Positions 27,801-35,166 of a stretch of 64,000 nt of DNA are shown one piece after another (within the stretch, counting starts at the first letter, position 1; every line of letters starts with the position of its first letter). The stretch lies in NCBI GenBank assembly GCA_959347345.1, contig OY365738.1, positions 496,001-560,000 on the forward strand, in the 5' to 3' direction. The DNA comes from an uncultured Amylibacter sp. (GTDB lineage: Bacteria > Pseudomonadota > Alphaproteobacteria > Rhodobacterales > Rhodobacteraceae). Below the pieces are notes generated by a model that made no database searches, was not told the DNA's origin, and saw only the letters and a list, made by a program, of their open reading frames with translations. Both the position numbers and the translations under genes were made by a program.

Positions 27801-28370
27801 ATCAATCAAACCGCCGCGAATGGCGTAGTCCCCTGCCTCTATCACCGTTGGCGTTTTCACAAACCCAGCGCGGGCAAAATAGGCGTACAAAGCCTCCGTA
27901 TCCACCCGTTGCCCCGTGCGCAAGGACAGCCCGACAGAGGCGATGTCTTTACGCGGTATCACCTTTTGCGCTATACCAGCAACGGTGGTCAGAACCACCG
28001 TTAGGGTCAGAGGCGGCGGGTTTTCGTGGTTAGGTGATTGAAGCCCGCGGGATTGCAAATGACACAATGTACGCATTCTACGGGCGGATATGGTTGCGTT
28101 CGGCGAAACGCGGTCATAGGGCAAACAATCCCACGCGGGGAAGTCTAGGGTTTCAATATCGGGGTTAAAGAAGGCGAGGGCTTTTTTAATTTGCTCCATC
28201 CTCGGCGCGTCTTTACAGATGAAAAGCGCGGGGTGGGGGTGGGTTTTTAGGAAATCCGCAAGCAGCCACGCGTCATAGCCATGGGGGACTTGCCCGATTT
28301 TCTGCTGGGTGGCGGGTTGGGTGGCGGTTAGGCTCGCGGTTAGCGGTGGGGTTTGTGTGGCGTTTTCCAT
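24861..28370 (-). CDS. mfd: Transcription-repair coupling factor Mfd
   Basis: 1169 residues, the normal length. Mfd is an ATP-dependent translocase that dislodges stalled RNA polymerase at lesions and recruits UvrA. Visible features: an N-terminal UvrB-homology segment (LDFPAWDCLPYDRVSPN), the RNA-polymerase interaction region (HIDHGIGRFKSLETI near 515), Walker A GDVGFGKTE near residue 650, the DEEQ box (VIDEEQKFGV near 750), SATPIPRSLQ, and the translocation motif region with QIRGRVGRS. The C-terminal TRCF domain follows. The start is ATG 28370. It is divergent from hemB. A poorly conserved 25-residue Thr/Gln-rich leader precedes the core. Confidence 0.96.
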   Translation of the reverse strand: MENATQTPPLTASLTATQPATQQKIGQVPHGYDAWLLADFLKTHPHPALFICKDAPRMEQIKKALAFFNPDIETLDFPAWDCLPYDRVSPNATISARRMRTLCHLQSRGLQSPNHENPPPLTLTVVLTTVAGIAQKVIPRKDIASVGLSLRTGQRVDTEALYAYFARAGFVKTPTVIEAGDYAIRGGLIDIYTAGELGPVRLDFFGDMLEGIYRFDATSQRRLGAVNAIDLVPASEIIMDTAAIERFRQQYRRDFGAASRDDPLYEAISAGQKYQGVENWVGYFYESMETLFDYLPTAQVFFDDGAEAALDERWQVIDRQYQARLDATRHKTLGGVYHPAPPERLYMDRAGVESALLNGGHNKITLSLSAVDKNPDNKNAPASIGRNFMPERQNKDASLFDALSAHIAEKRKDGRVIIASFSKGARDRMENLLQDHDVMGATSIDVFTDLPNKIGTLAQVVWPLEHGFETENLTIISEQDILGERVLRKKPRKSARDMLNEATSLSAGDLVVHIDHGIGRFKSLETITAAGITRDYLLLEYAKASRLYLPVENIDLLSRYGHDRADLDALGGAAWQSKKAKLKQRIRDMAHRLIALAAQRALRKGVAFQPSESWGQFCTDFPYTETPDQLRVIDEVLDDLGSGRPMDRLICGDVGFGKTEIALRAAFITASAGAQVALIAPTTLLARQHYYSFSERFAKTGLRVAQLSRLVSAADAKLVREGVKNGTIDIVIGTHALLSKEVGFANLGLLVIDEEQKFGVAHKEKLKLLRADVHVLTLSATPIPRSLQMSLAGLRDLSIISTPPNDRLSIRTYQSEFDSVMVRQALLREHYRGGQSFYVVPRISDLPEIQAFLDENLPEVSYITAHGQMPAGELDQRMNDFYEGRYGILLATSIVENGLDIPRANTLIVHRADSFGLAQLYQIRGRVGRSKIRAYAYLTTKAGKILTTTAGKRLRILASLTELGAGFLLASQDLDLRGAGNLLGEEQSGHIREVGYELYQDMLEEEIARLKTSAGDVATGKVSPIISLNVPVLIPQDYVADLDVRMGLYRRLSDFETRAELDDFAAELIDRFGELPDEVGILLQVVRIKALCRRAGIARFDGGEKGASVQFHNNRFANPTGLAEYIEKGRGTVKVQDNKVIVRRDWDNQERKLKGALIIARDLAGLVGD

Positions 28371-28601
28371 AGTGCTTGCTTATCATTTTAAGGCAAAGAT
28401 TCAACCTTGCTTTTGCATGAGTTATTACATAGTTTAAGATGTTGCTAATACTATTATCATGGGTGTTGCCACAGGTGTTATGAACTCCCCTATTATCTCC
28501 TCTTGTGTTTTTGCAAAGAATCCGTCATTTAGGTGGGCAAACTGGAACTATAACCCGCCCCATAACCGACTCTATCATAAGACGAAATAAAGAGACCCCC
28601 C

Positions 28602-29603
28602 ATGACCCACCCTTTTGCCGACTTCCCGATTTATCGCCCGCGCCGTTTGCGCCGAACCTCTTGGATGCGCGAATTGGTCGCCCAAACCCGCCTTCATCCG
28701 TCCGATTTAATCTGGCCTATTTTCATCTGCGAAGGCACGGATTGCGAAGAGCCTATCGCGGCAATGCCCAATGTATCAAGGCTCTCCGTTGATCGCGCAG
28801 TCATAGCCGCCCAAAAAGCCGCCGATGTGGGAATCCCGTTAATCGCGCTGTTCCCCAATACTCCGCAGGCATTGCGAACCCCCGATTGTGCCGAGGCTTA
28901 CAACCCCAATAACCTTGTCAATCGCGCCGCACGGGCGATAAAATCGGCGGGCATAGCCATTGGGATTATGACCGATGTCGCCCTTGACCCCTATAATTCG
29001 GACGGGCATGACGGGTTATTGCGCGATGGAGTGGTCGTGAATGACGCGACTTTGGCGGTTTTGGCAAAGCAAGCCCTCGCCCACGCACAGGCTGGCGCGG
29101 ATGTTTTGGGTCCGTCCGATATGATGGACGGGCGGGTTGGCGTGGTGCGTGGGGCGTTGGACGCGGGCGGTTTTGCCGATGTCGCGATTATGTCGTATTC
29201 GGCGAAGTATGCCTCTGCGTTTTATGGGCCGTTTCGGGATGCTGTGGGCTCTGGCGGGTTGTTAAAGGGCGATAAGGCGAGCTATCAGTTAAGTGCGGGC
29301 AATCAGGATGAGGGTGTGGCGATGGCGGCACGGGATTTGCGCGAGGGCGCGGATATGGTGATGGTAAAGCCCGGATTGCCGTATTTGGATTTGTGTCAGC
29401 GGATATCGTCGGAGTTGGGGGCGGCGACTTTCGCCTATCAGGTGTCGGGTGAATATGCGATGATAGAGGCGGCTGGTGCGAACGGCTGGATTGACCGTGA
29501 TCGTGCGGTGTTAGAGAGTTTGATGGCGTTTAAACGCGCGGGGTGTCGCGGGGTTTTGAGCTATTATGCGTTTGAAATAGCTTCTTTAGTTATTAGTTAT
29601 TAG
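28602..29603 (+). CDS. hemB: Delta-aminolevulinic acid dehydratase (porphobilinogen synthase)
   Basis: 333 residues. HemB condenses two 5-aminolevulinates to porphobilinogen in haem and cobalamin synthesis. The two active-site lysines are in SYSAKYASAFYGP (about 201) and VKPGLPYLD (about 254). The metal segment DVALDPYNSDGHDG lacks the Cys triad of the zinc enzymes, as expected for the Mg-type alphaproteobacterial enzyme. The start ATG has a weak AAAGAG site. The last residues (SLVISY) and the stop codon come from a TTAGTTA heptamer array, extending the ordinary C-terminus. Divergent from mfd. Confidence 0.96.
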   Translation: MTHPFADFPIYRPRRLRRTSWMRELVAQTRLHPSDLIWPIFICEGTDCEEPIAAMPNVSRLSVDRAVIAAQKAADVGIPLIALFPNTPQALRTPDCAEAYNPNNLVNRAARAIKSAGIAIGIMTDVALDPYNSDGHDGLLRDGVVVNDATLAVLAKQALAHAQAGADVLGPSDMMDGRVGVVRGALDAGGFADVAIMSYSAKYASAFYGPFRDAVGSGGLLKGDKASYQLSAGNQDEGVAMAARDLREGADMVMVKPGLPYLDLCQRISSELGAATFAYQVSGEYAMIEAAGANGWIDRDRAVLESLMAFKRAGCRGVLSYYAFEIASLVISY

Positions 29604-29622
29604 TTGTTAGTTATTAGTTATT
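29585..29622. repeat. Heptamer array (TTAGTTA)n
   Basis: Five units that include the last codons and stop of hemB. Confidence 0.85.
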
Positions 29623-29631
29623 TTAGCTGGA

Positions 29632-29870
29632 TTAACCACAATTAACCACAATTAACCACAAATAACCAAAATAACTCACATTAACCACAATTAACTGCGG
29701 GTGGTTATTTTTGGTTATTTTGGTTAATCATTAACTCACATTAACCACGATTGGTTATTTTTGGTTATTTTGGTTAATCATTAACTCAATTAACCACAGG
29801 TGGTTATTTTTGGTTATTTTGGTTAATTATTAACTCAATTAACCACAGTTGGTTATTTTTGGTTATGGCA
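29632..29870. repeat. 49-50-bp tandem array with AACCACAATT/TGGTTA dyads
   Basis: GGTTATTTTTGGTTATTTTGG recurs with starts at 29703, 29753, 29802 and 29851, giving a period of 49-50 bp. Each unit pairs TTAACCAC with GTGGTTA. It is preceded by three ATTAACCACA units of 11 bp. There are no unique spacers, so it is not a CRISPR array. It occupies the 440-bp hemB/radical-SAM spacer. Confidence 0.85.
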
Positions 29871-29875
29871 GTTAT

Positions 29876-29983
29876 GAATAACCAATCATTCATAATTCAC
29901 AATTCATAATTCACAATTCATTACTAATCATTCATCACTCACAATTTATCACTAATCACTAATCACTCACCACTAATCACTAT
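29876..29983. repeat. Degenerate heptamer array (AATTCAC, AATCACT, AATCATT)n
   Basis: About fifteen imperfect 7-bp units between the 49-50-bp tandem array and the radical SAM gene. It is the longest array in the window. Confidence 0.8.
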
Positions 29984-30044
29984 TTTGCCGTTTCTTTTCG
30001 CCTCCACTTTGTATAAAAGCACCAAACGACAAAAGGAACCCCCT

Positions 30045-31046
30045 ATGAATAAGGTTGACATGATTCCCGCGGCGCAAACCACCGCGCAAACCCCCGCGCC
30101 CGAAACGGGCAAATTTGCCCACCCCGATTATACCGCCGATGGGCAAACGCGAGCCTCCGTTCCGCTGACACGGCTGAGCACCCTGTGGTTTAATACGGGG
30201 ACTTTGTGCAATATCGAATGCCTGAATTGCTATATTAAAAGCAGCCCCACGAACGATCAGTTGGTTTATATCACCACTGCCGAAGTCTGCGCCTATCTGG
30301 ATGAAATCGCCACGTTGGGCGAGGCAACCGAGGAAATCGCCTTTACCGGTGGCGAGCCGTTTATGAACCCCGATATGATTGACATAGCCCGTGCGTGTTT
30401 GGAACGAGGCTATCACGTGCTGATTTTAACCAATGCTATGCGCCCGATGATGCGCAAATCCGTGCAGGCTGGGCTGTTGGCGTTGCATAAAGACTACGGC
30501 GCACGGATGGTTTTGCGGATTTCGCTGGATCATTTTGACCCCGATAAGCACGAGGCGGAACGCGGCAAAGGCAGTTACGCGGTGACTATTACAGGGATGA
30601 AATGGCTGCGCGATAATGGTTTCACTATGGCCGTCGCGGGGCGGGCGATTTGGAATACGGACGGTGAGAATGACGGGGGGGATGAGGGCGCACGGGCGGG
30701 CTATGCCGCGTTGTTCGCCCAACATGGGTTTGCGATTGATGCGTTTGATACGGGCGCCTGTGTGCTGTTTCCAGAGATGGACGAAGCCGTGGATGTCCCC
30801 GAAATAACCACTGCGTGTTGGGGGATTTTGGGGAAATCGCCAAAGGATATTATGTGTGCGTCATCGCGGATGGTGGTGAAACGCAAGGGGGCTTCGCGTC
30901 CAGCCGTTGTGGCGTGTACTCTGTTGCCTTATAGTGCGGAGTTTGAGCTGGGGGATACTCTGGCGCGCGCCCGCGGGGCGGTCAAGTTAAACCATCCGCA
31001 TTGTGCGAAATTCTGCGTGTTGGGTGGGGCATCGTGTAGTGGGTAG
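30045..31046 (+). CDS. Radical SAM protein with C-terminal cysteine cluster, substrate unknown
   Basis: 333 residues. ATG 30045 follows AAAAGGAAC; the open frame continues upstream only into repeats. The radical SAM 4Fe-4S motif is C-x3-C-x2-C (CNIECLNC, about residues 56-63), with GGE-type TGGEPF behind it. The C-terminal third holds further cysteines (ACWG, MCAS, VACTLL, HCAKFC, ASC), a spacing that suggests an auxiliary Fe-S cluster, as in SPASM/twitch enzymes. I do not recognise the exact subfamily. It is isolated in a repeat-rich island with a hypothetical gene next to it, so context gives no substrate. MoaA-like or peptide-modifying activity cannot be separated from sequence alone. Confidence 0.85.
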   Translation: MNKVDMIPAAQTTAQTPAPETGKFAHPDYTADGQTRASVPLTRLSTLWFNTGTLCNIECLNCYIKSSPTNDQLVYITTAEVCAYLDEIATLGEATEEIAFTGGEPFMNPDMIDIARACLERGYHVLILTNAMRPMMRKSVQAGLLALHKDYGARMVLRISLDHFDPDKHEAERGKGSYAVTITGMKWLRDNGFTMAVAGRAIWNTDGENDGGDEGARAGYAALFAQHGFAIDAFDTGACVLFPEMDEAVDVPEITTACWGILGKSPKDIMCASSRMVVKRKGASRPAVVACTLLPYSAEFELGDTLARARGAVKLNHPHCAKFCVLGGASCSG

Positions 31047-31088
31047 TTGTTAACTATTAACTATTAACGATTAACGATTAATGATTAT
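31045..31088. repeat. Heptamer array (TTAACTA/TTAACGA)n
   Basis: Five to six units from just after the radical SAM stop to the start codon of the next gene, whose ATG lies inside the array. Confidence 0.85.
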
Positions 31089-31485
31089 GTCCCGCCCTAG
31101 CAAAACCGCATCACTTATTAAAATAATAAACGGATTAGACGACGAAGTCCGCCGAATGGAATCCATTATTGCAGATGAAGAGCCTGATGTCACAATATCG
31201 CCCAACAGCAAAAGCGCGCTTTATGCGTTTTTCAAAACCTATCGGATTGATACAGTGCCAGATATTACCGTCAGCGATAATGGGGATTTGTATGCTTCTT
31301 GGCGATTTGAAAGAAAGCAAAACCTTGGGCTATCTTTTCTTTCCAATGGCAGAATAGATTTTGTTCTTTTTATTGAACGCGATGAACCAGGGGTTTTATC
31401 ACGGTCTTACGGAAATGATACTGCAAGTGGCATTTACGATATCGTCATAAAATCTAACAACTTACCTTGTGTTAAAGCATTATAA
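31081..31485 (+). CDS. Hypothetical protein, 134 residues
   Basis: A soluble, acidic protein that I do not recognise. It has an N-terminal helical segment (SLIKIINGLDDEVRRMESII) and a beta-rich part (DITVSDNGDLYASWRF, GRIDFVLFIE). The start is ATG 31081 or 31087, within a heptamer array and without a ribosome binding site, so the array may have displaced the original leader. The amino-acid composition is ordinary and the gene reads in the same direction as the radical SAM gene 35 bp upstream. Confidence 0.6.
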   Translation: MIMSRPSKTASLIKIINGLDDEVRRMESIIADEEPDVTISPNSKSALYAFFKTYRIDTVPDITVSDNGDLYASWRFERKQNLGLSFLSNGRIDFVLFIERDEPGVLSRSYGNDTASGIYDIVIKSNNLPCVKAL

Positions 31486-31512
31486 ATTCTTTGTCAGACG
31501 ACCAAACCAAAG

Positions 31513-31565
31513 GGCTTTTGTGCATATAGAGCTTTTTCTTGCGAAAAAGCCCATACACAAAAGCC
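31513..31565 (-). repeat. GGCTTTTGTG hairpin, copy 3
   Basis: Outer arms GGCTTTTGTG/CACAAAAGCC, extended by CCAAAG and CTTTGG. Inner stem GCTTTTTC/GAAAAAGC closed by TTGC (GCAA on the minus strand). Confidence 0.85.
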
Positions 31566-31670
31566 TTTGGTTATGTTTGGCTGAGTCTGTTTTAAATAAC
31601 AATAACTATTATTCATGGTGGCACGGAGGTCGCGCGAACCCGAAGGGTGTGCGTCTTGGTTGCTAGGTGT
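31556..31670. repeat. Hairpin-flank repeat shared with 52090-52190
   Basis: After the hairpin arm the sequence runs CCTTTGGTTATG, TTTTAAATAA, then GGCACGGAGGTCGCGCGAACC. The reverse complement of 52090-52190 has the same blocks in the same order. The remaining spacer to 31970 holds palindromes (GCGCACCC...GGGTGCGC near 31737-31764; GCGGACACGTCCGC near 31776-31789) and no convincing gene. Confidence 0.65.
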
Positions 31671-31857
31671 AAGGGAGTTTGCGTCACCAGCGACTCTTAA
31701 AGACGATTGACCCAGTACAAACGATAAGCTGACGCGCACCCGTGGGGGTGAGGGTGCGCGCGACCGCCCCCCAGCGGACACGTCCGCTAAAATTAAGAAA
31801 CAAGGCGGTCGTTTCCTAGAATATTAGGTCTGCTCTAGATTAACTATTACCGATTCT

Positions 31858-31898
31858 GCCCTTCGGGTCTTCGTCATAACTTCGTTATGCCGACCAGT
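31858..31898. repeat. CTTCGGGTCTTCGTCAT...GCCGACCAG repeat
   Basis: Close copy of 21419-21458. In both, the central palindrome differs but stays paired (ATAACTTCGTTAT here, ATTGCTACGCAAT there). A related inverted segment is at 32028-32060. Confidence 0.7.
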
Positions 31899-31972
31899 CA
31901 AGAAGTGGCAAAAGAATCATGCATCATTCATCACTCCTTGTTAATTTACTTAGGCTTTGCCAAGAATAGATC

Positions 31973-32020
31973 GGGCTTTTGGCATGTCCCTGCTCACAGA
32001 GCAGGGGCTACGCACAAAAG
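31973..32020. repeat. Variant hairpin, subfamily 2, copy 1
   Basis: GGGCTTTTGGCATG on the left and CTACGCACAAAAG on the right enclose the inner stem CCCTGCTC/GAGCAGGG. The same left and right flanks surround a different inner stem at 50656-50702. A GGGCAGGTTCAACTGCCC hairpin follows at 32074-32091. Confidence 0.75.
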
Positions 32021-32105
32021 ACCATGCTGGTCGGTATCGCACAAGCGATTACGAAGACATTATTTTTATTTTCGGGCAGGTTCAACTGCCCTTGTGGGCT
32101 AAAGC

Positions 32106-32139
32106 CACTAACAACTAATAACTAACAACTAACAACTAC
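32106..32139. repeat. Heptamer array (CTAACAA/CTAATAA)n
   Basis: Four to five units running into the 3' end of aroB, whose stop codon lies in the array. Confidence 0.8.
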
Positions 32140-33238
32140 CTAAAACCCGCAAAACCTGCTCTGGCGGCACGCTATCGCTGACAAACGCCGCCCCCACCTT
32201 CCGCAACAACACGAAATGCAGCACCCCGTCCTTCACCTTTTTATCCTGCGCCATTATATCTATTAACGTATCCGCGCTGGGCAAATCGCCGTCAATATCG
32301 CGCATCCGCGCCTTCATCCCCATTGACTCCAAATGCGCGTATAACCGAGGCGGGTCATCCTGCCGACACAACCCCAACCGCACGGATAATTCCAGCGCAA
32401 GACCACAGCCTATCGCAACAGCCTCCCCGTGCAACAGGCGACCAGAATACCCCGTTGCAGCCTCCAACGCGTGGCCAAAACTATGCCCCAAGTTTAACAA
32501 CGCACGGTCGCCCTGTTCGGTCTCATCCCGTGCGACTATGTCCGCCTTAATCTGGCACGACCGCGCAATCAAAGCAACCCGCAAATCCAAATCCCCCGCG
32601 ACCATAGCCGCCGCGTTACCCTCTAACCATTCGAAAAACCCCGCATCGCCAAGCAACCCATATTTCACCACTTCGCCATAGCCCGCAAGGAAATCCCGCC
32701 GTGGCAGAGTATCCAGCAACCCCACATCCGCCAGCACCATACGCGGTTGATTAAACGCGCCAATCAGGTTTTTCCCATGCGCGGTGTTGATGCCCGTCTT
32801 ACCGCCAACCGCGCTATCCACCTGCGCCAGCAAGGTCGTGGGGATTTGAATAAAAGCAACCCCCCTGCGGACTATCGCCGCGGCGAAACCCGCCAAATCA
32901 CCGATGACTCCGCCGCCAAACGCAACAATAAGGTCGCCGCGTTCGATTTTCTGGTCTAACAACCATGTGCAGGTTTTTTCTAACATAGCCCATGATTTCG
33001 TGGTCTCCCCGGCGGGCAGGGTCAGGGTTGTTAAATCCAACCCTGCGTTTTGGGCGATGGATTGTAAGCTAGGCAAATGATGCCGTGCGACATTCTCATC
33101 AGTAATCACCGCCAGCCGTTTGCGTTGCAAATAAGGCTTTATATGCAGGGGTAAATCCGCCAGCAACCCCGCACCGATAAGAATGGGATAGCTGTTCGCG
33201 CCAAGGTTCACTGTTATTTTGGTGGGTTTTGGGGTCAT
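32129..33238 (-). CDS. aroB: 3-Dehydroquinate synthase
   Basis: 369 residues. Converts DAHP to 3-dehydroquinate, step two of the shikimate pathway, using NAD and a metal ion. Visible motifs: VITDENVARHHLPSL, the NAD-binding GGGVIGDLAGFAAA segment, PTTLLAQVDSAVGGKTGIN, and the metal-ligand region LNLGHSFGHALEAATG with HGEAVAIG. Its ATG overlaps the aroK stop (ATGA), so the two are translationally coupled. The last residues (LGSC) run into a heptamer array. Confidence 0.96.
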   Translation of the reverse strand: MTPKPTKITVNLGANSYPILIGAGLLADLPLHIKPYLQRKRLAVITDENVARHHLPSLQSIAQNAGLDLTTLTLPAGETTKSWAMLEKTCTWLLDQKIERGDLIVAFGGGVIGDLAGFAAAIVRRGVAFIQIPTTLLAQVDSAVGGKTGINTAHGKNLIGAFNQPRMVLADVGLLDTLPRRDFLAGYGEVVKYGLLGDAGFFEWLEGNAAAMVAGDLDLRVALIARSCQIKADIVARDETEQGDRALLNLGHSFGHALEAATGYSGRLLHGEAVAIGCGLALELSVRLGLCRQDDPPRLYAHLESMGMKARMRDIDGDLPSADTLIDIMAQDKKVKDGVLHFVLLRKVGAAFVSDSVPPEQVLRVLGSC

Positions 33239-33882
33239 AAGTCTTCCTTTATTTTGTCGGGGGTTTTGTGGATATTTTTGCGGAGGTTTCTGCTACGGTT
33301 TCTATGGAGGTTTCTGAAGGAGATTCTAGGGCGGTTTTCTGTACGCAAACCCGAAACAGAGCTTGCCAGCAAGGCCGCCAACACCCGCCCTGCCACATCT
33401 TTTTCATCCCAATCCGCCTGTGCCGTGATGGTAATATCCGCCTTTGCATAATCGGTTTCGCGCGATTTTGCCAGAGCATGCAAGGTCGCCAACCCGTCTT
33501 TTTCTTGCAATAAAGGACGGTCGGTGCAATCACGCAACCTTTGCCATAAAACCTCCACATCCGCCTTTAACCAAACCGAACAGCCTCGCGCCGCTATCAT
33601 AGCCCTATTTTGCGGGGCGATAAACGCGCCTCCGCCGATGGATAAAACGCAAGGCTCGGCTTGCAATACCTCTTGCAGAGCTTGCGTTTCCGCCGCCCGA
33701 AACGCCGCCTCGCCCTGTGTCGCAAACATATCCTTCACCGACATGCCCGCGTTAAGTTCCACCCGCTCGTCCGAATCGGCAAAGCCACACCCCAAATCCT
33801 GCGCCAAATACCGCCCGACAGAGGTTTTGCCCGCGCCCATAAGCCCGACCAGAACGATGGTTTTGTTTAAATAATACGTCAT
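33235..33882 (-). CDS. aroK: Shikimate kinase with basic C-terminal tail
   Basis: 215 residues. Phosphorylates shikimate with ATP. P-loop GLMGAGKTSVG at residues 13-23, the shikimate-binding DSDERVE and FRAAE segments, IGGGAF, and the lid region with DRPLL. The enzyme core is about 180 residues, as usual. A further tail of about 35 residues is Arg/Asn/Lys-rich with repeated RN and RK pairs and no obvious homology, probably disordered. The stop overlaps the aroB start. Divergent from the small membrane gene and xerD. Confidence 0.94.
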   Translation of the reverse strand: MTYYLNKTIVLVGLMGAGKTSVGRYLAQDLGCGFADSDERVELNAGMSVKDMFATQGEAAFRAAETQALQEVLQAEPCVLSIGGGAFIAPQNRAMIAARGCSVWLKADVEVLWQRLRDCTDRPLLQEKDGLATLHALAKSRETDYAKADITITAQADWDEKDVAGRVLAALLASSVSGLRTENRPRISFRNLHRNRSRNLRKNIHKTPDKIKEDL

Positions 33883-33994
33883 TAGCCCGTGTTTTATGTT
33901 TTTTATAGCATTGTTGTGCGTTCTATGCTAGTCTTACGGGTGAATAAACCCGTCAATCGCCAAACAATCGCCAAAATATTTAAGGAAACCGCCC

Positions 33995-34126
33995 ATGTCC
34001 CAACTGATAAAATACCTGATAATAGCCTTATTTATAGGGGTTATTGCGCTGATAACCGCTCTGGTTTTTCAAGACCCAGCCGCCCCCGCCGTTGATGTAA
34101 AAACCCCGATAGACATCCCGCTATAA
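33995..34126 (+). CDS. 43-residue single-span membrane protein
   Basis: A short gene starting MSQLIKYLIIALFIGVIAL and ending TPIDIPL. The ATG follows AAGGAA at good spacing. Residues 5-25 form one transmembrane helix; the rest is a short Pro/Asp-rich tail. It lies between divergent aroK and xerD, 44 bp before xerD on the same strand. A small hydrophobic gene at this position is plausible in alphaproteobacteria, but I cannot name a family. Coding status rests on the ribosome binding site, the start codon and the clean membrane-helix pattern. Confidence 0.6.
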   Translation: MSQLIKYLIIALFIGVIALITALVFQDPAAPAVDVKTPIDIPL

Positions 34127-34170
34127 CCACAAAATAACCACAGAATAAACACAGAATAAAGGTATCCCCC

Positions 34171-35124
34171 ATGGCGCATCACTGGATTTCGTCGTTTTTG
34201 GATTCGTTCCGCTCTGAGGGTGGCGGGGCAGAAAATTCGGTGCTTGCCTACGGGCGTGATTTGCTGGAATTCGAATCGTTTCTAAACGACCACAAACCGC
34301 CTAAATCCTTTGAAACCGTCGGCAAAACGGAAGTAGAATCCTACCTAATGCACCTTGAAACAAAGGGCTTGGCGGAATCCTCTCGCGGGCGGCATTTATC
34401 CACTATCAAACAGTTTTATCGGTTTTTGTACGAGGAAAATTGGGTGAAAACCAACCCAACCCAGCTCATCCGTGCGCCGAAAAAGAAACGGACTTTGCCG
34501 TCGGTTTTGTCCCAAGATGATATAAAACGACTGCTGACCGCCTCCGCGAAAACGGGACGCACCGAACTAGAACGCTTGCGCAATCCGTGTATGGTGCATT
34601 TATTATACGCCACGGGTATGCGGGTGAGCGAGCTGATTTCCCTGCCGTTAATGTCCGTAAGCGGCAATCCCGATATGATTTTGATAAAGGGCAAGGGCAA
34701 CAAGGAACGTTTGGTGCCGTTAAACCCCATCGCACGAGGGGTCTTGCAGGCCTATTTAATTGGGCTGGATGAAGCCGAAACGCGCAAGTCTGCAGGGGAA
34801 ATTCGGCGGCACAGCAACAGCACGATGCGCTGGTTATTCCCGTCAAGGAGTGCTGAGACGCATATCAGTCGGATTCGGTTTTACACGTTAATCAAGCAGA
34901 TAGCGGTTATCGCGGGGTTGGGCGATAAGGGGATTAGCCCGCACAGTATCCGTCATGCTTTCGCCAGCCATTTGTTAGAGAACGGGGCGGATTTGCGGGT
35001 TATTCAGATGTTATTGGGGCATGAAAATATCAGTACGACAGAGATTTACACGCATGTGTTGGATGAAAAATTGAATGCTTTGTTGTTAAAGCATCACCCG
35101 CTTTCAGTGATTAGTGATGAATGA
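34171..35124 (+). CDS. xerD: Site-specific tyrosine recombinase XerD
   Basis: 317 residues. Resolves chromosome dimers at dif together with XerC. The N-terminal core-binding SAM-like domain spans about 1-105. Catalytic residues are visible: Arg151 (TGMRVSE), Lys175 (KGKGNKE), His258 and Arg261 (HSIRHAFASH), His284 (LGHENIS) and the nucleophile Tyr293 (EIYTHV). The ATG follows AAAGGTAT. It is the housekeeping recombinase next to aroK/aroB and no prophage signs surround it. The last four residues (ISDE) and the stop are supplied by a TTAGTGA heptamer array. Confidence 0.94.
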   Translation: MAHHWISSFLDSFRSEGGGAENSVLAYGRDLLEFESFLNDHKPPKSFETVGKTEVESYLMHLETKGLAESSRGRHLSTIKQFYRFLYEENWVKTNPTQLIRAPKKKRTLPSVLSQDDIKRLLTASAKTGRTELERLRNPCMVHLLYATGMRVSELISLPLMSVSGNPDMILIKGKGNKERLVPLNPIARGVLQAYLIGLDEAETRKSAGEIRRHSNSTMRWLFPSRSAETHISRIRFYTLIKQIAVIAGLGDKGISPHSIRHAFASHLLENGADLRVIQMLLGHENISTTEIYTHVLDEKLNALLLKHHPLSVISDE

Positions 35125-35151
35125 TTAGTGATTAGTGATTGGTTGTTAGAA
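35106..35151. repeat. Heptamer array (TTAGTGA)n
   Basis: Five to six units containing the last codons and stop of xerD. Confidence 0.85.
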
Positions 35152-35166
35152 ATTGAAAGTTGGTTA

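Noticed and set aside
27063..28004. 313-residue open frame antisense to mfd
   Set aside because: It lies wholly inside mfd on the other strand, has no family motifs, and reflects the GC-rich codon pattern of mfd.
29701..29870. Possible CRISPR array
   Set aside because: The 49-50-bp units repeat in full with no unique spacers, and no cas genes are present.
31494..31781. 95-residue minus-strand frame in the repeat spacer
   Set aside because: Built from the hairpin and palindromic repeats, with no ribosome site or recognisable protein.
34171..35124. Phage or integron integrase
   Set aside because: Sequence and aroK/aroB neighbourhood fit housekeeping XerD; no attachment repeats, phage genes or cassettes are seen.
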